From the NCBI GenBank assembly GCA_964602415.1, contig CAZRQL010000045.1:1-16100 (forward strand): DNA of 16,100 nt, in the 5' to 3' direction. Under the pieces are notes generated by a model that saw only the letters and a list, made by a program, of their open reading frames with translations, had not been told where the DNA came from and did not search any database. The translations under genes were made by a program, and so were the position numbers. Below, piece by piece: positions 1-6,298 of the stretch (the stretch's first letter is position 1; the number at the start of each line of letters is the position of its first letter). Source of the stretch: CAZRQL01 sp964602415. Lineage in GTDB: Bacteria; Bacteroidota; Bacteroidia; Cytophagales; Flammeovirgaceae.

Positions 1-254
1 CCGCCTCATTAGCAAGTTTGAGTGCCGAACAAAGGGCTGTGTACGAAGAAAACCTAATCCAGTATTGGGGAATGAAGAGTGCCATTGAGACAGCGGTAGA
101 GGAGGCGGTGGAGGAAGCAGTCGAGAAACAGGCTTTTGAAATTGCCCAAAAACTCATCAAACGCAACTTAACAAATCAAGAAATTGCAGAAGATACAGGT
201 TTGAGCATCGAGCAAATAGAGCAATTGCGCAAGAAGAAAAATAATTATCAATAA
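1..254 (+). CDS. Rpn family recombination-promoting nuclease/putative transposase, C-terminal part (5' end outside window)
   Basis: Only the last 84 or so residues are visible; the reading frame is open from base 3 to the TAA at 252-254, so the gene begins left of the window. The segment reads ASLASLSAEQRAVYEENL and onward, the usual C-terminal tail of Rpn/PD-(D/E)XK-type putative transposases. It has a helical 'LS.E.R..YE..L..Y' block, then a run of Glu/Ala/Val repeats, then a short helix-turn-helix-like end (LTNQEIAEDTGLSIEQIEQL). Family knowledge: these proteins have an N-terminal PD-(D/E)XK nuclease domain, and RpnA-type members promote RecA-independent recombination; that nuclease domain is not visible here. 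A 12-nt degenerate repeat lies at 93-128. The gene converges on the DinB-like gene with 62 bp between stops. A TTG at 18 could be read as a start, but the upstream frame stays open and homologous in style, so it is internal. The family call is fairly sure; activity is not assessable. Confidence 0.75.
   Translation, partial: ASLASLSAEQRAVYEENLIQYWGMKSAIETAVEEAVEEAVEKQAFEIAQKLIKRNLTNQEIAEDTGLSIEQIEQLRKKKNNYQ
93..128 (+). repeat. In-frame 12-nt degenerate tandem repeat (A-V-E-E/K, three units)
   Basis: Three consecutive units, gcggtagaggag, gcggtggaggaa and gcagtcgagaaa, encode AVEE-AVEE-AVEK. They lie in the predicted helical linker of the Rpn-family protein. Such short in-frame units can change copy number without breaking the frame. 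Confidence 0.7.
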
Positions 255-316
255 TTAAGGCCGCGCAAAATGAAATACTTCTTCGGCAGACTCTCCAACG
301 GTTCTGTAAGCAATAT
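255..316. other. Convergent intergenic gap, no recognisable element
   Basis: The 62 bp lie between the stop codons of the Rpn-family gene (plus) and the DinB-like gene (minus). I see no convincing hairpin plus T-run on either strand and no palindrome of the type found in the larger gaps. A 16-codon ATG frame at 270-320 has nothing to support it as a gene. Confidence 0.5.
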
Positions 317-880
317 TTAGTTACTATTCACTCGCTCAAAAGTGGATTGCGCTTGTATGAGATGCCTGCGGCTGTGGGCTATCACAAACCTAAAAACATC
401 GCCCAGCCTGAACCGAATCCCCGAAAACAGCATAAAAGGAATTCTTATTTTGTTTAAATCTGTATGCTGGCTTTTTAACATAAATTCGTTGAACTCTTGC
501 ATCGAGGTCAAGTACTTTTCTATTGCCATAGGGTTTTGGCCTGTTTTGGCAGGGTCAAAAAAAGCAGGAGCTTTTATTTTATTGGTAACGCGGTCTTTTT
601 TGGGGCTTAAAAAATTGGTGAAAAAGTTGCCAAAAAGCCCCGGTTTGAATTCGGGGTTGAAGGGGGGCAAATTGGGTGCAGACAAAGCCTGTTCGATGCG
701 CAAAAAGTAGGCTTCATTGCCCAAATTCAAGTGCTCAAAAATCTCATTGAGCGACCATTTGTTAGGGGCAGGACGGCGGGAGAGCATTTCGTCGGGCAGG
801 TGAAGGTACTTTTGTTTGACTTCATCTATGATTTGCCGGTTTTGTTCGAGCAAATCTTTGAGCAACAGCCGTGAGTTCAT
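317..880 (-). CDS. DinB-like (DinB_2 type) four-helix-bundle protein
   Basis: This is a 187-residue cytoplasmic protein of the DinB/YfiT-like metal-binding superfamily. The signature is a W-S-x-N-E-x-x-x-H block (W42, H50) near the N-terminus and an H-x-x-x-H pair (AHSRRHLIQ, H169 and H173) near the C-terminus. These three histidines are in the positions that bind a divalent metal in this fold. Family members include thiol transferases and stress-induced proteins, but most Bacteroidota members have no assigned reaction, so I do not name a substrate. The ATG at 880 is preferred to the TTG at 883 because its first base is the last base of the upstream gene's TGA (TGATG), a translational-coupling arrangement. 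It should be co-transcribed with the NlpC/P60 gene. Length fits the family, and nothing looks broken. Confidence 0.8.
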   Translation of the reverse strand: MNSRLLLKDLLEQNRQIIDEVKQKYLHLPDEMLSRRPAPNKWSLNEIFEHLNLGNEAYFLRIEQALSAPNLPPFNPEFKPGLFGNFFTNFLSPKKDRVTNKIKAPAFFDPAKTGQNPMAIEKYLTSMQEFNEFMLKSQHTDLNKIRIPFMLFSGIRFRLGDVFRFVIAHSRRHLIQAQSTFERVNSN

Positions 881-1284
881 CAAACTAAGGCTTTGGGTCT
901 AACGGCCTGAACAAAAACACTTTGCCAATAAGTAGAGCCAAGCAAATCTTCCCTGACCCCTCGGCTGGTGCTGGCATGGACAAAAGTAGCCCTACCGTTT
1001 TCGTCCACATGGGAAACGATTCCTACGTGTGTGATGCGGTTGCCGCCCGGTCGGTTGGTAAAAAAGACCAAATCACCGGGGCGCACATCCTTGGGGGCTA
1101 TGCGCTGGCCTACGGAGGCTTGGTCGCGAGATACGCGAGGCAGCTTGATGCCCGCCACGGCAAAAGCCAAGCTCGTAAGCCCCGAGCAATCAATGCCTTT
1201 TTCGTCCATGCCACCTGTTTTGTAAGGAGCACCGCGCAAAGAGCGCGCCTTGTCTATAATTTTGGCTATGGTACTTTGTTCCAT
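880..1284 (-). CDS. NlpC/P60 family (C40) cysteine peptidase, no signal peptide
   Basis: A 134-residue single-domain NlpC/P60 protein. Visible catalytic residues are Cys33 in the D-C-S-G-L motif, His86 in T-H-V-G-I, and a third polar position at His103 (VHAS). Known members cleave gamma-D-glutamyl-meso-diaminopimelate or similar peptide bonds in the cell wall. Unusually, the protein starts almost at the domain (MEQSTIAKIIDKARSLRG), with no signal peptide or lipoprotein box, and an in-frame TAA lies three codons upstream of the ATG. An extended, exported form can therefore be excluded unless there is a sequencing error. It may act on imported muropeptides in the cytoplasm, or leave the cell by another route; both are inference. 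It is the first gene of a two-gene unit with the DinB-like gene (1-nt stop/start overlap) and is divergent from the M16 homologue. Confidence 0.85.
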   Translation of the reverse strand: MEQSTIAKIIDKARSLRGAPYKTGGMDEKGIDCSGLTSLAFAVAGIKLPRVSRDQASVGQRIAPKDVRPGDLVFFTNRPGGNRITHVGIVSHVDENGRATFVHASTSRGVREDLLGSTYWQSVFVQAVRPKALV

Positions 1285-1291
1285 ATTTTTT

Positions 1292-1299
1292 TATTTTTG
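1292..1299 (+). promoter_or_regulatory. Bacteroidota -7 element upstream of the M16 homologue
   Basis: TATTTTTG matches the TAnnTTTG consensus exactly. It lies in the 49-bp divergent gap, 34 nt before the TTG start at 1334. No TTTG -33 box is present at the expected 19-nt spacing, so it may be weak or coincidental in this T-rich stretch. Its place agrees with translation starting at 1334 rather than further upstream. Confidence 0.35.
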
Positions 1300-1333
1300 C
1301 CCAATAATAATTTTTTCCTCAAACAAAAACAAC

Positions 1334-2584
1334 TTGCTGGACAGAACCACACCACCGGATGCCAAAGACATCTCCCAAATCCATATACCCCAACTCCAAA
1401 GGCACACCTTGCCCAATGGCGTGAGGCTTTTTGTGTTGGCTGACGATTCGATAGAGGTTTTCTCAATAAAAATTATCGTACATGCAGGCATACTAACTGA
1501 AGGAAAACCACTCTCAGCCACGTTTTACCAACGATGGGTGCAAGAAGGAGACAAAGAACTATTGACGCTGTTTGAACAAAACGGCTTTAGTTTTTCGGCT
1601 CAAGCCGCTGCAAATTATGTGGAGTACAGCGTGGCGGGGCTGAGCGATTGGATACAAACAGCTCTTGAGTTGCTTAAAAGGCTCTTTGAAGCTGAGCACT
1701 TAGACCCAAAAGAGTTCGAGCAAATCAAACAAATCGCTCTGGAAAATTACAAAGTAAGCATCCAGAAAACCTCTTTCAAAGCCTCTACAACTTTGAGAGC
1801 CAAACTTTTTGGCGAACGCCACCCGCTGAGCCATCACGTGTGCCCCGAACTGCTGGAAGATTTGACGCTACAAGACCTATTGGATTTCCAAAACAACGGT
1901 CTTAAACAAAGGCCGTTTGATTTGTTGTTGATAGGCAAATTTCCTGATGATTTTACTGAAAAAATCACCCAAACTTTCGGACAAAGCCAACTAAAAAACC
2001 ACGACAATGCTTGTTCTCTGGACTATCCCATCAGCGCAGCTCAAAAAATATTCATCCCTATAAGCCATGCCCAACAAGCCTCGATTGCCATGGGCAAAAA
2101 AGTATGCAGCCGCAAAGACAAAGATTATTTCAGCCTCTTGGTGCTCAATGAAGTGTTGGGAGGCTATTTTGGCTCAAGGCTTATGCGGCGTTTGCGGGAA
2201 AAAGAAGGGCTTACTTATGGGATTTATTCTCAATTGAGTTTTACCAAAAACACTGGCAATTTGTACATCATGGCCGATCTGAATCGGGAGAATTTGAACC
2301 GAGCAATCGAATTGATATACCAAGAAATCAGCGATTTACAAAACAATCCTGTGCCCTCGGAAGAACTCCAAACCGTCAAAAAACACATCAGCGGCTCTCT
2401 GTTGCGCAGTGTGGCGAGCCTATTTTCGGTGGGTAGTTCGCTTTATTTCTCTGTGTTCAACGAGTTGGGCGAAGAGCACCTCACCCGCACACTGCAAGAA
2501 GTCCAACAAATGGATGCGCAAAAACTGCAACACTGCGCCAACAAATACCTGTCACAAAACTGGATTGAAGTGAGTTGCGGATGA
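1334..2584 (+). CDS. M16 (insulinase/pitrilysin) family protein, non-catalytic (no HxxEH)
   Basis: A 416-residue M16B-like protein. I choose the TTG at 1334 (MLDRTTPPDAKDISQIHIPQ...) because Bacteroidota homologues typically begin 'MLDRT.AP....I..I.I'. Starts at 1250 or 1268 would overlap the divergent NlpC gene's 5' end and add an unrelated hydrophobic stretch. The N-terminal domain shows the fold's LPNGVRL...HAG opening. Where active enzymes have the HxxEH zinc motif, it reads TFYQRWVQEGDKEL, so zinc ligands and base are absent. The C-terminal domain keeps the R/Y substrate-clamp block near residues 277-303 (GGYFGSRLMRRLREKEGLTYG). By analogy with processing-peptidase alpha-type subunits, it may bind peptides and partner an active M16 subunit, but no partner gene is in the window. 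There is no signal peptide with this start. The stop overlaps the next gene's start (ATGA), indicating an operon. Confidence 0.8.
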   Translation: MLDRTTPPDAKDISQIHIPQLQRHTLPNGVRLFVLADDSIEVFSIKIIVHAGILTEGKPLSATFYQRWVQEGDKELLTLFEQNGFSFSAQAAANYVEYSVAGLSDWIQTALELLKRLFEAEHLDPKEFEQIKQIALENYKVSIQKTSFKASTTLRAKLFGERHPLSHHVCPELLEDLTLQDLLDFQNNGLKQRPFDLLLIGKFPDDFTEKITQTFGQSQLKNHDNACSLDYPISAAQKIFIPISHAQQASIAMGKKVCSRKDKDYFSLLVLNEVLGGYFGSRLMRRLREKEGLTYGIYSQLSFTKNTGNLYIMADLNRENLNRAIELIYQEISDLQNNPVPSEELQTVKKHISGSLLRSVASLFSVGSSLYFSVFNELGEEHLTRTLQEVQQMDAQKLQHCANKYLSQNWIEVSCG

Positions 2585-3648
2585 GATTTTTTATACCTGT
2601 CGGGCTTTTTTTGCTGGTTCATCTCAAGGCTCATAGTCAGATTGACAACAAAATCTTTGACGATACACTGTTGGTCATTAAGCCCAAAGAGTTGGCTTTG
2701 CACTGGGACAATTTGGGATTTTTAAGCAATACCGAATTTTTTGGCCCTATGGCTTTGGGTTCTACCCTGTTTGGGTTTCAGAGCTTGCCCCGCTTACAGT
2801 ACCAAATCAGCCCAAAAACATCGCTAACCGTAGGCGGCTTTTTTTGGAAAGATTTTGGCAATGAGGCTTTTTCTCAAATAAGCCCATTTGTTAGAATGCA
2901 CTACCGCAGCGGCGGCTTTGCCATCAACTTGGGCAATCTGCAAGGATGCCTGCAACACAAGCTGATAGAGCCTATTTTCGACTACCGAAGGTTGATTTTT
3001 TCGAGAATAGAAAACGGCTTGCAGTTTCTATTCAAAAACAAAAGATTTCATTGGGATACATGGATTGATTGGCGCAAGATGATTTACCCCAACTCCGCTT
3101 TTCAAGAAGAATTTCATCAAGGCATCGTCTTAAAATACGATTTGTATCAATCTCAGCGCGCTGCTTTGAGCCTGCACGCGCAAAATTTTGCCTTGCACAG
3201 AGGCGGACAAATACAGGACACCAGTTTGAGAGGCGCGGCTTTTACTGCCTTAAACACCGCCTTGGGATTGCAATTTGAAACCCCTAAAACCCACATCGAA
3301 ACGTGGCTGCTGCGCCACCAAACCCAAAACAACCAAGGAACGGCCTTACTGGTCAATACCACCTTAAAAACCCGTTTTTTAATCCTTACGGCCAGTTATT
3401 TTTTGGGCAACAAGTACGAGACTCTGACGGGTATGCCTTTGTATTCCAGCCGCTCTCAGTACCAAGAAAGATTTATGGCGCAGCGGGAAATCCTATTTTT
3501 GCGATTGATAAAAGAATTTGAACTCGATGAATCCAACAGGCTTGCTGTGCGTGTGATTCCGTATTTTGACACTAAATTGGGCTTGTTTGAATACAGTTAT
3601 GAACTGTACTGGCGCATGGTGATTGGGGCTAAAATCAAAAGTTTTTGA
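2581..3648 (+). CDS. Probable outer-membrane beta-barrel protein, function unknown
   Basis: A 355-residue protein from the ATG at 2581, which overlaps the M16 stop by 4 nt (ATGA). It opens with a signal peptide, MRFFIPVGLFLLVHLKAHS, with likely cleavage before Gln20. The mature part is rich in alternating aromatic/hydrophobic strands separated by short polar turns (for example SLTVGGFFWKDFGNEAF). It ends in a strand finishing with Phe (YWRMVIGAKIKSF), the C-terminal signature used for BAM-dependent barrel insertion. There are no long periplasmic domains, plug or TonB box. I do not recognise a named family; it resembles the lineage-specific outer-membrane proteins common in Bacteroidota. Coupling to a pseudo-M16 protein is the only functional hint. 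Localisation is reasonably supported; function is unknown. Confidence 0.7.
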   Translation: MRFFIPVGLFLLVHLKAHSQIDNKIFDDTLLVIKPKELALHWDNLGFLSNTEFFGPMALGSTLFGFQSLPRLQYQISPKTSLTVGGFFWKDFGNEAFSQISPFVRMHYRSGGFAINLGNLQGCLQHKLIEPIFDYRRLIFSRIENGLQFLFKNKRFHWDTWIDWRKMIYPNSAFQEEFHQGIVLKYDLYQSQRAALSLHAQNFALHRGGQIQDTSLRGAAFTALNTALGLQFETPKTHIETWLLRHQTQNNQGTALLVNTTLKTRFLILTASYFLGNKYETLTGMPLYSSRSQYQERFMAQREILFLRLIKEFELDESNRLAVRVIPYFDTKLGLFEYSYELYWRMVIGAKIKSF

Positions 3649-3698
3649 GTGTTGGGTTCTGATTTGCAGCCTATCTAACCCACAAAAACGCTTTGTCG

Positions 3699-3706
3699 TA
3701 TCTTTG
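3699..3706 (+). promoter_or_regulatory. -7 promoter element directly before the L-2-hydroxyglutarate oxidase gene
   Basis: TATCTTTG is an exact TAnnTTTG match followed by CA, four bases before the ATG at 3711. Transcription starting about 7 nt downstream would begin at or next to the start codon, giving a leaderless or near-leaderless mRNA. No -33 TTTG box is seen at the usual spacing. Confidence 0.5.
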
Positions 3707-3710
3707 CAAG

Positions 3711-4904
3711 ATGAAATACGATGCCATAGTGATAGGTGGGGGGATTGTAGGACTGGCTTCAGCCCTGCAACTATTGAAATCAAAACCCGGGCTTAAAGTC
3801 GCCGTGTTGGAAAAAGAAGCCCAACTTTCAGCCCACCAAACCGGAAACAACAGCGGAGTGATCCATTCGGGTATATATTACAAACCGCAAAGTCTGAAAG
3901 CCCAAAACTGCCTGCGCGGCTACGCCATGCTGTTGGAATTTGCCGAACAAAACAATATACCCTACGAACTTTGCGGCAAAGTAATCGTAGCCACCCAAGA
4001 AAGCGAACTGCCCGCACTGGAAAACATCTACCAACGGGGCATCCAAAACGGATTGGACAAAATCAAAAAAATTTCTCCTCAAGAACTCAAAGAAATAGAG
4101 CCTCATATCGCGGGCAAAGCTGCTGTGTTTGTGCCTTACACCGGAATCATCGACTACAAAGCAGTGGCACAAAAAATGGCCGAACAAATCCAAGCCTTAG
4201 GGGGAAGCATCCACCTGCAAACACCCGTGCTGCGCGTACAACAAGAAGGCAGAGAAATCATCACGTCCAAGCAAACCTTTCAAACGCGGCTCACCATCAA
4301 CTGCGCTGGACTTTACAGCGACAAAATAGCCCAAATGACCATGCCCGCCGCCCAAAACGTTCGCATCATCCCCTTCAAAGGCGAATACTACGAACTCAAG
4401 CCACAAAGCCGCTATTTGATAAAAAACCTCGTGTATCCCGTTCCTGACCCCAATTTCCCATTTTTGGGGGTACACTTCACCCGCATGATAGCAGGAGGCG
4501 TAGAGGCAGGCCCCAACGCCGTTTTTGCCCCGGGGCGAGAGAGCTACCGCAAAACAGACTTCAACCTAAAAGAAACCCTCGAATCGCTGGCTTGGCCCGG
4601 ATTTCAAAAAGTAGCCCTGAAATATTGGAAAACAGGACTTTCGGAAGTGTACCGCTCTTTCTCAAAATCGGCTTTTGTGGCTGCCCTACAAAAACTCTGC
4701 CCACAAATCCAAGAACAAGACCTGGTAAGCGGCGGGGCGGGCATACGCGCCCAAGCCTGCGACAAAAACGGTGGACTGCTGGATGATTTTCTTATACTCG
4801 AAGACCAATACGTCATCAATGTCTGCAATGCCCCATCACCTGCTGCCACTTCTTCCCTCAGCATAGGGGCTACCATAGCCCAAAAAGCCTTAAAAAGATT
4901 TTGA
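3711..4904 (+). CDS. lhgO: L-2-hydroxyglutarate oxidase (FAD-dependent)
   Basis: A 397-residue member of the DAO-type FAD oxidoreductases. It oxidises L-2-hydroxyglutarate to 2-oxoglutarate, a metabolite-repair or glutarate-catabolism step in which electrons pass to the quinone pool in characterised homologues. The ADP-binding G9-G-G-I-V-G14 motif follows MKYDAIVI, and an acidic strand end follows at AVLEKE. Family-specific blocks are HQTGNNSGVIHSGIYYKP (about residues 42-59) and the C-terminal GGAGIRAQA...NAPSPAATSSLSIG (about 341-386). Length matches the family's roughly 400 residues. ATG 3711 is chosen because the six codons before it from a TTG at 3693 carry the promoter-like TATCTTTG and precede the standard N-terminus. 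It starts 62 nt after the barrel-protein gene and probably has its own promoter. No csiD- or gabD-type partner is nearby, so housekeeping metabolite repair is more likely than a glutarate pathway (inference). Confidence 0.9.
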   Translation: MKYDAIVIGGGIVGLASALQLLKSKPGLKVAVLEKEAQLSAHQTGNNSGVIHSGIYYKPQSLKAQNCLRGYAMLLEFAEQNNIPYELCGKVIVATQESELPALENIYQRGIQNGLDKIKKISPQELKEIEPHIAGKAAVFVPYTGIIDYKAVAQKMAEQIQALGGSIHLQTPVLRVQQEGREIITSKQTFQTRLTINCAGLYSDKIAQMTMPAAQNVRIIPFKGEYYELKPQSRYLIKNLVYPVPDPNFPFLGVHFTRMIAGGVEAGPNAVFAPGRESYRKTDFNLKETLESLAWPGFQKVALKYWKTGLSEVYRSFSKSAFVAALQKLCPQIQEQDLVSGGAGIRAQACDKNGGLLDDFLILEDQYVINVCNAPSPAATSSLSIGATIAQKALKRF

Positions 4905-4932
4905 AAGAAAATTGGCAATAATCAATATTTTG
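4900..4932 (+). promoter_or_regulatory. Possible promoter for the ATP-grasp-like gene
   Basis: A TTTG at 4900-4903 is followed after 22 nt by TATTTTG (4926-4932), a -7 box one base short of TAnnTTTG, then CA. The spacing is a little longer than the usual 19-20. The start codon at 4950 is 17 nt further on. The same shortened box occurs before the gene at 14812. Confidence 0.35.
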
Positions 4933-4949
4933 CAAAAAAAAATGCAATT

Positions 4950-6140
4950 ATGGTTTCACATATACGCCAATGGTACAACTCGCAATTTAGCCCCGAGAAA
5001 TACCAACAAGTCATAGCCAAAGCCAACCCGCTGTTTGACCCTGAAAAAGATTTCAGGCTGGCCGAAACGCCTGTATTTGTCAGCAAAGCATTCAAAGCCG
5101 AGATGATGCAACTCTTTGCCGAGATAAAACCCGTACTGGAAGCAGAGGACTTTGCCCAAAAGATGCACGCCGCCGTGCCGGAGCACCTGCGAATGGCCAA
5201 CGAAGACAAAGCCCCCGTTTTTGTGGTGATTGACTTTGCGGTTTGCAAAAACGAGGCAGGAGACTTTTACCCCCAAATCATCGAAATGCAAGGAATCGCT
5301 TCTTTGTACTGCTACCAAAGGGTCTTTTCCAATGCCTTTTTGGAAGTCTATGGAATAGACAAATCGGAGTTTTCGCCTTTTTATGAAGGCTACGATGACG
5401 AACGCTACCTATCAGAACTCAAACGAGCCATCATAGCCGACCAAGACCCCGAGCAGGTCATTTTGCTGGAGATAGACCCTTGGAATCAAAAAACAAGGGT
5501 GGACTTCTACCACACGCAGCGGGATTTGGGCATCGAAATTGTGGACATCAGCACCATCACCCAACAAGGTCGGCAACTCTTTTACACCAAAAACAACAAA
5601 AAAATACCCATCCGCCGCATCTACAACCGTGTCATTTTTGACGAGTTGGAGCGCAGAAAAGACGTAACCCTGCAATTTGATATGTTTTCGGATTTGGATG
5701 TGAAATGGATGTCCCACCCCAATTGGTTTTTCAAAATCAGCAAATTCACGCTTCCCTTCATCAAAAGCCGCTACCTGCCTGAAAGCTGGTTTCTTTCTCA
5801 AGTGCAGAGCCTACCCGCCGATTTAGAAAACTACGTGCTCAAGCCTTTGTTTTCTTTTGCGGGGGCGGGTGTGATTTTTGATGTCAAACCTGAGCATATC
5901 GAAGCCATCAAAGACCCTGACAACTATATTTTGCAACGAAAAGTCAGCTACGAGCCTTTTATCCCCACCCCAAACGACACCAACGCCAAAGCCGAAATCC
6001 GTATGATGTGCCTATGGGATGAGAATGGTCTCAAACCGATTTTCAACTTAGCCCGCTTGAGCAAAGGAAAAATGCTGGGTGTGGACTTCAACAAAGAGCG
6101 CGACTGGGTGGGCGCAAGTGCTGTGCTGTTTGAGCAGTGA
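4950..6140 (+). CDS. Conserved Bacteroidota protein with an ATP-grasp-like motif, function unknown
   Basis: A 396-residue soluble protein with no signal peptide or membrane segment. It belongs to a well-conserved but unnamed Bacteroidota family that I recognise from its blocks. These are IEMQG (about residue 111), LLEIDPWNQKTRVDFY (about 171-186), IRRIYNRVIFDE (about 220-231), HPNWFFKISKFTLPFI, and ENYVLKPLFSFAGAGVIFD (about 293-311). The last block resembles the Lys-containing strand and glycine-rich loop of ATP-grasp enzymes, and a late AEIRMMCLWD stretch could supply metal-binding acidic residues. This suggests ATP-dependent ligation of a carboxylate to an amine, possibly as a permuted ATP-grasp, but no substrate can be named. 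The fold assignment is inference from motif shape, not a search. It lies 45 bp after lhgO on the same strand. ATG 4950 is in frame; the ATG at 4942 is not. Confidence 0.7.
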   Translation: MVSHIRQWYNSQFSPEKYQQVIAKANPLFDPEKDFRLAETPVFVSKAFKAEMMQLFAEIKPVLEAEDFAQKMHAAVPEHLRMANEDKAPVFVVIDFAVCKNEAGDFYPQIIEMQGIASLYCYQRVFSNAFLEVYGIDKSEFSPFYEGYDDERYLSELKRAIIADQDPEQVILLEIDPWNQKTRVDFYHTQRDLGIEIVDISTITQQGRQLFYTKNNKKIPIRRIYNRVIFDELERRKDVTLQFDMFSDLDVKWMSHPNWFFKISKFTLPFIKSRYLPESWFLSQVQSLPADLENYVLKPLFSFAGAGVIFDVKPEHIEAIKDPDNYILQRKVSYEPFIPTPNDTNAKAEIRMMCLWDENGLKPIFNLARLSKGKMLGVDFNKERDWVGASAVLFEQ

Positions 6141-6181
6141 GAGATTAAAAAATTGCTCTCATTTTATCAAGTAACAAAGTG

Positions 6182-6189
6182 TAACTTTG
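6182..6189 (+). promoter_or_regulatory. Candidate -7 element, distal, upstream of the MBOAT gene
   Basis: TAACTTTG matches TAnnTTTG exactly and lies 110 nt upstream of the MBOAT start. No -33 TTTG is at the expected spacing. The identical octamer is used before the gene at 16022. Confidence 0.3.
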
Positions 6190-6238
6190 AAAAGCGATCA
6201 TTCGTTCAGTTTAAGTGGAACATTTTTTAAAATACTTC

Positions 6239-6246
6239 TAAATTTG
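6239..6246 (+). promoter_or_regulatory. Candidate -7 element, proximal, upstream of the MBOAT gene
   Basis: TAAATTTG is an exact TAnnTTTG match, predicting a transcript start near 6253 and a leader of about 45 nt, A-rich just before the ATG at 6299. A-rich leaders without Shine-Dalgarno sequences are usual in Bacteroidota. This suggests the MBOAT-SGNH pair has its own promoter. Confidence 0.45.
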
Positions 6247-6298
6247 TGAAATTTTTCTCCAGCGCAAACAACAAACATTAAAAAAACAGAAATAACTT

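Noticed and set aside
270..320. 16-codon ATG frame between the Rpn-family gene and the DinB-like gene
   Set aside because: Too short, no ribosome-binding or promoter feature of its own, and it runs into the DinB-like stop region.
342..710. 122-codon plus-strand open frame
   Set aside because: It lies opposite the DinB-like gene, whose three metal-binding histidines identify the true coding strand.
1250..1333. Longer N-terminus for the M16 homologue (start at 1250 or 1268)
   Set aside because: It would overlap the divergent NlpC/P60 start, adds a hydrophobic stretch unlike the family, and lies upstream of the only promoter-like box in the gap.
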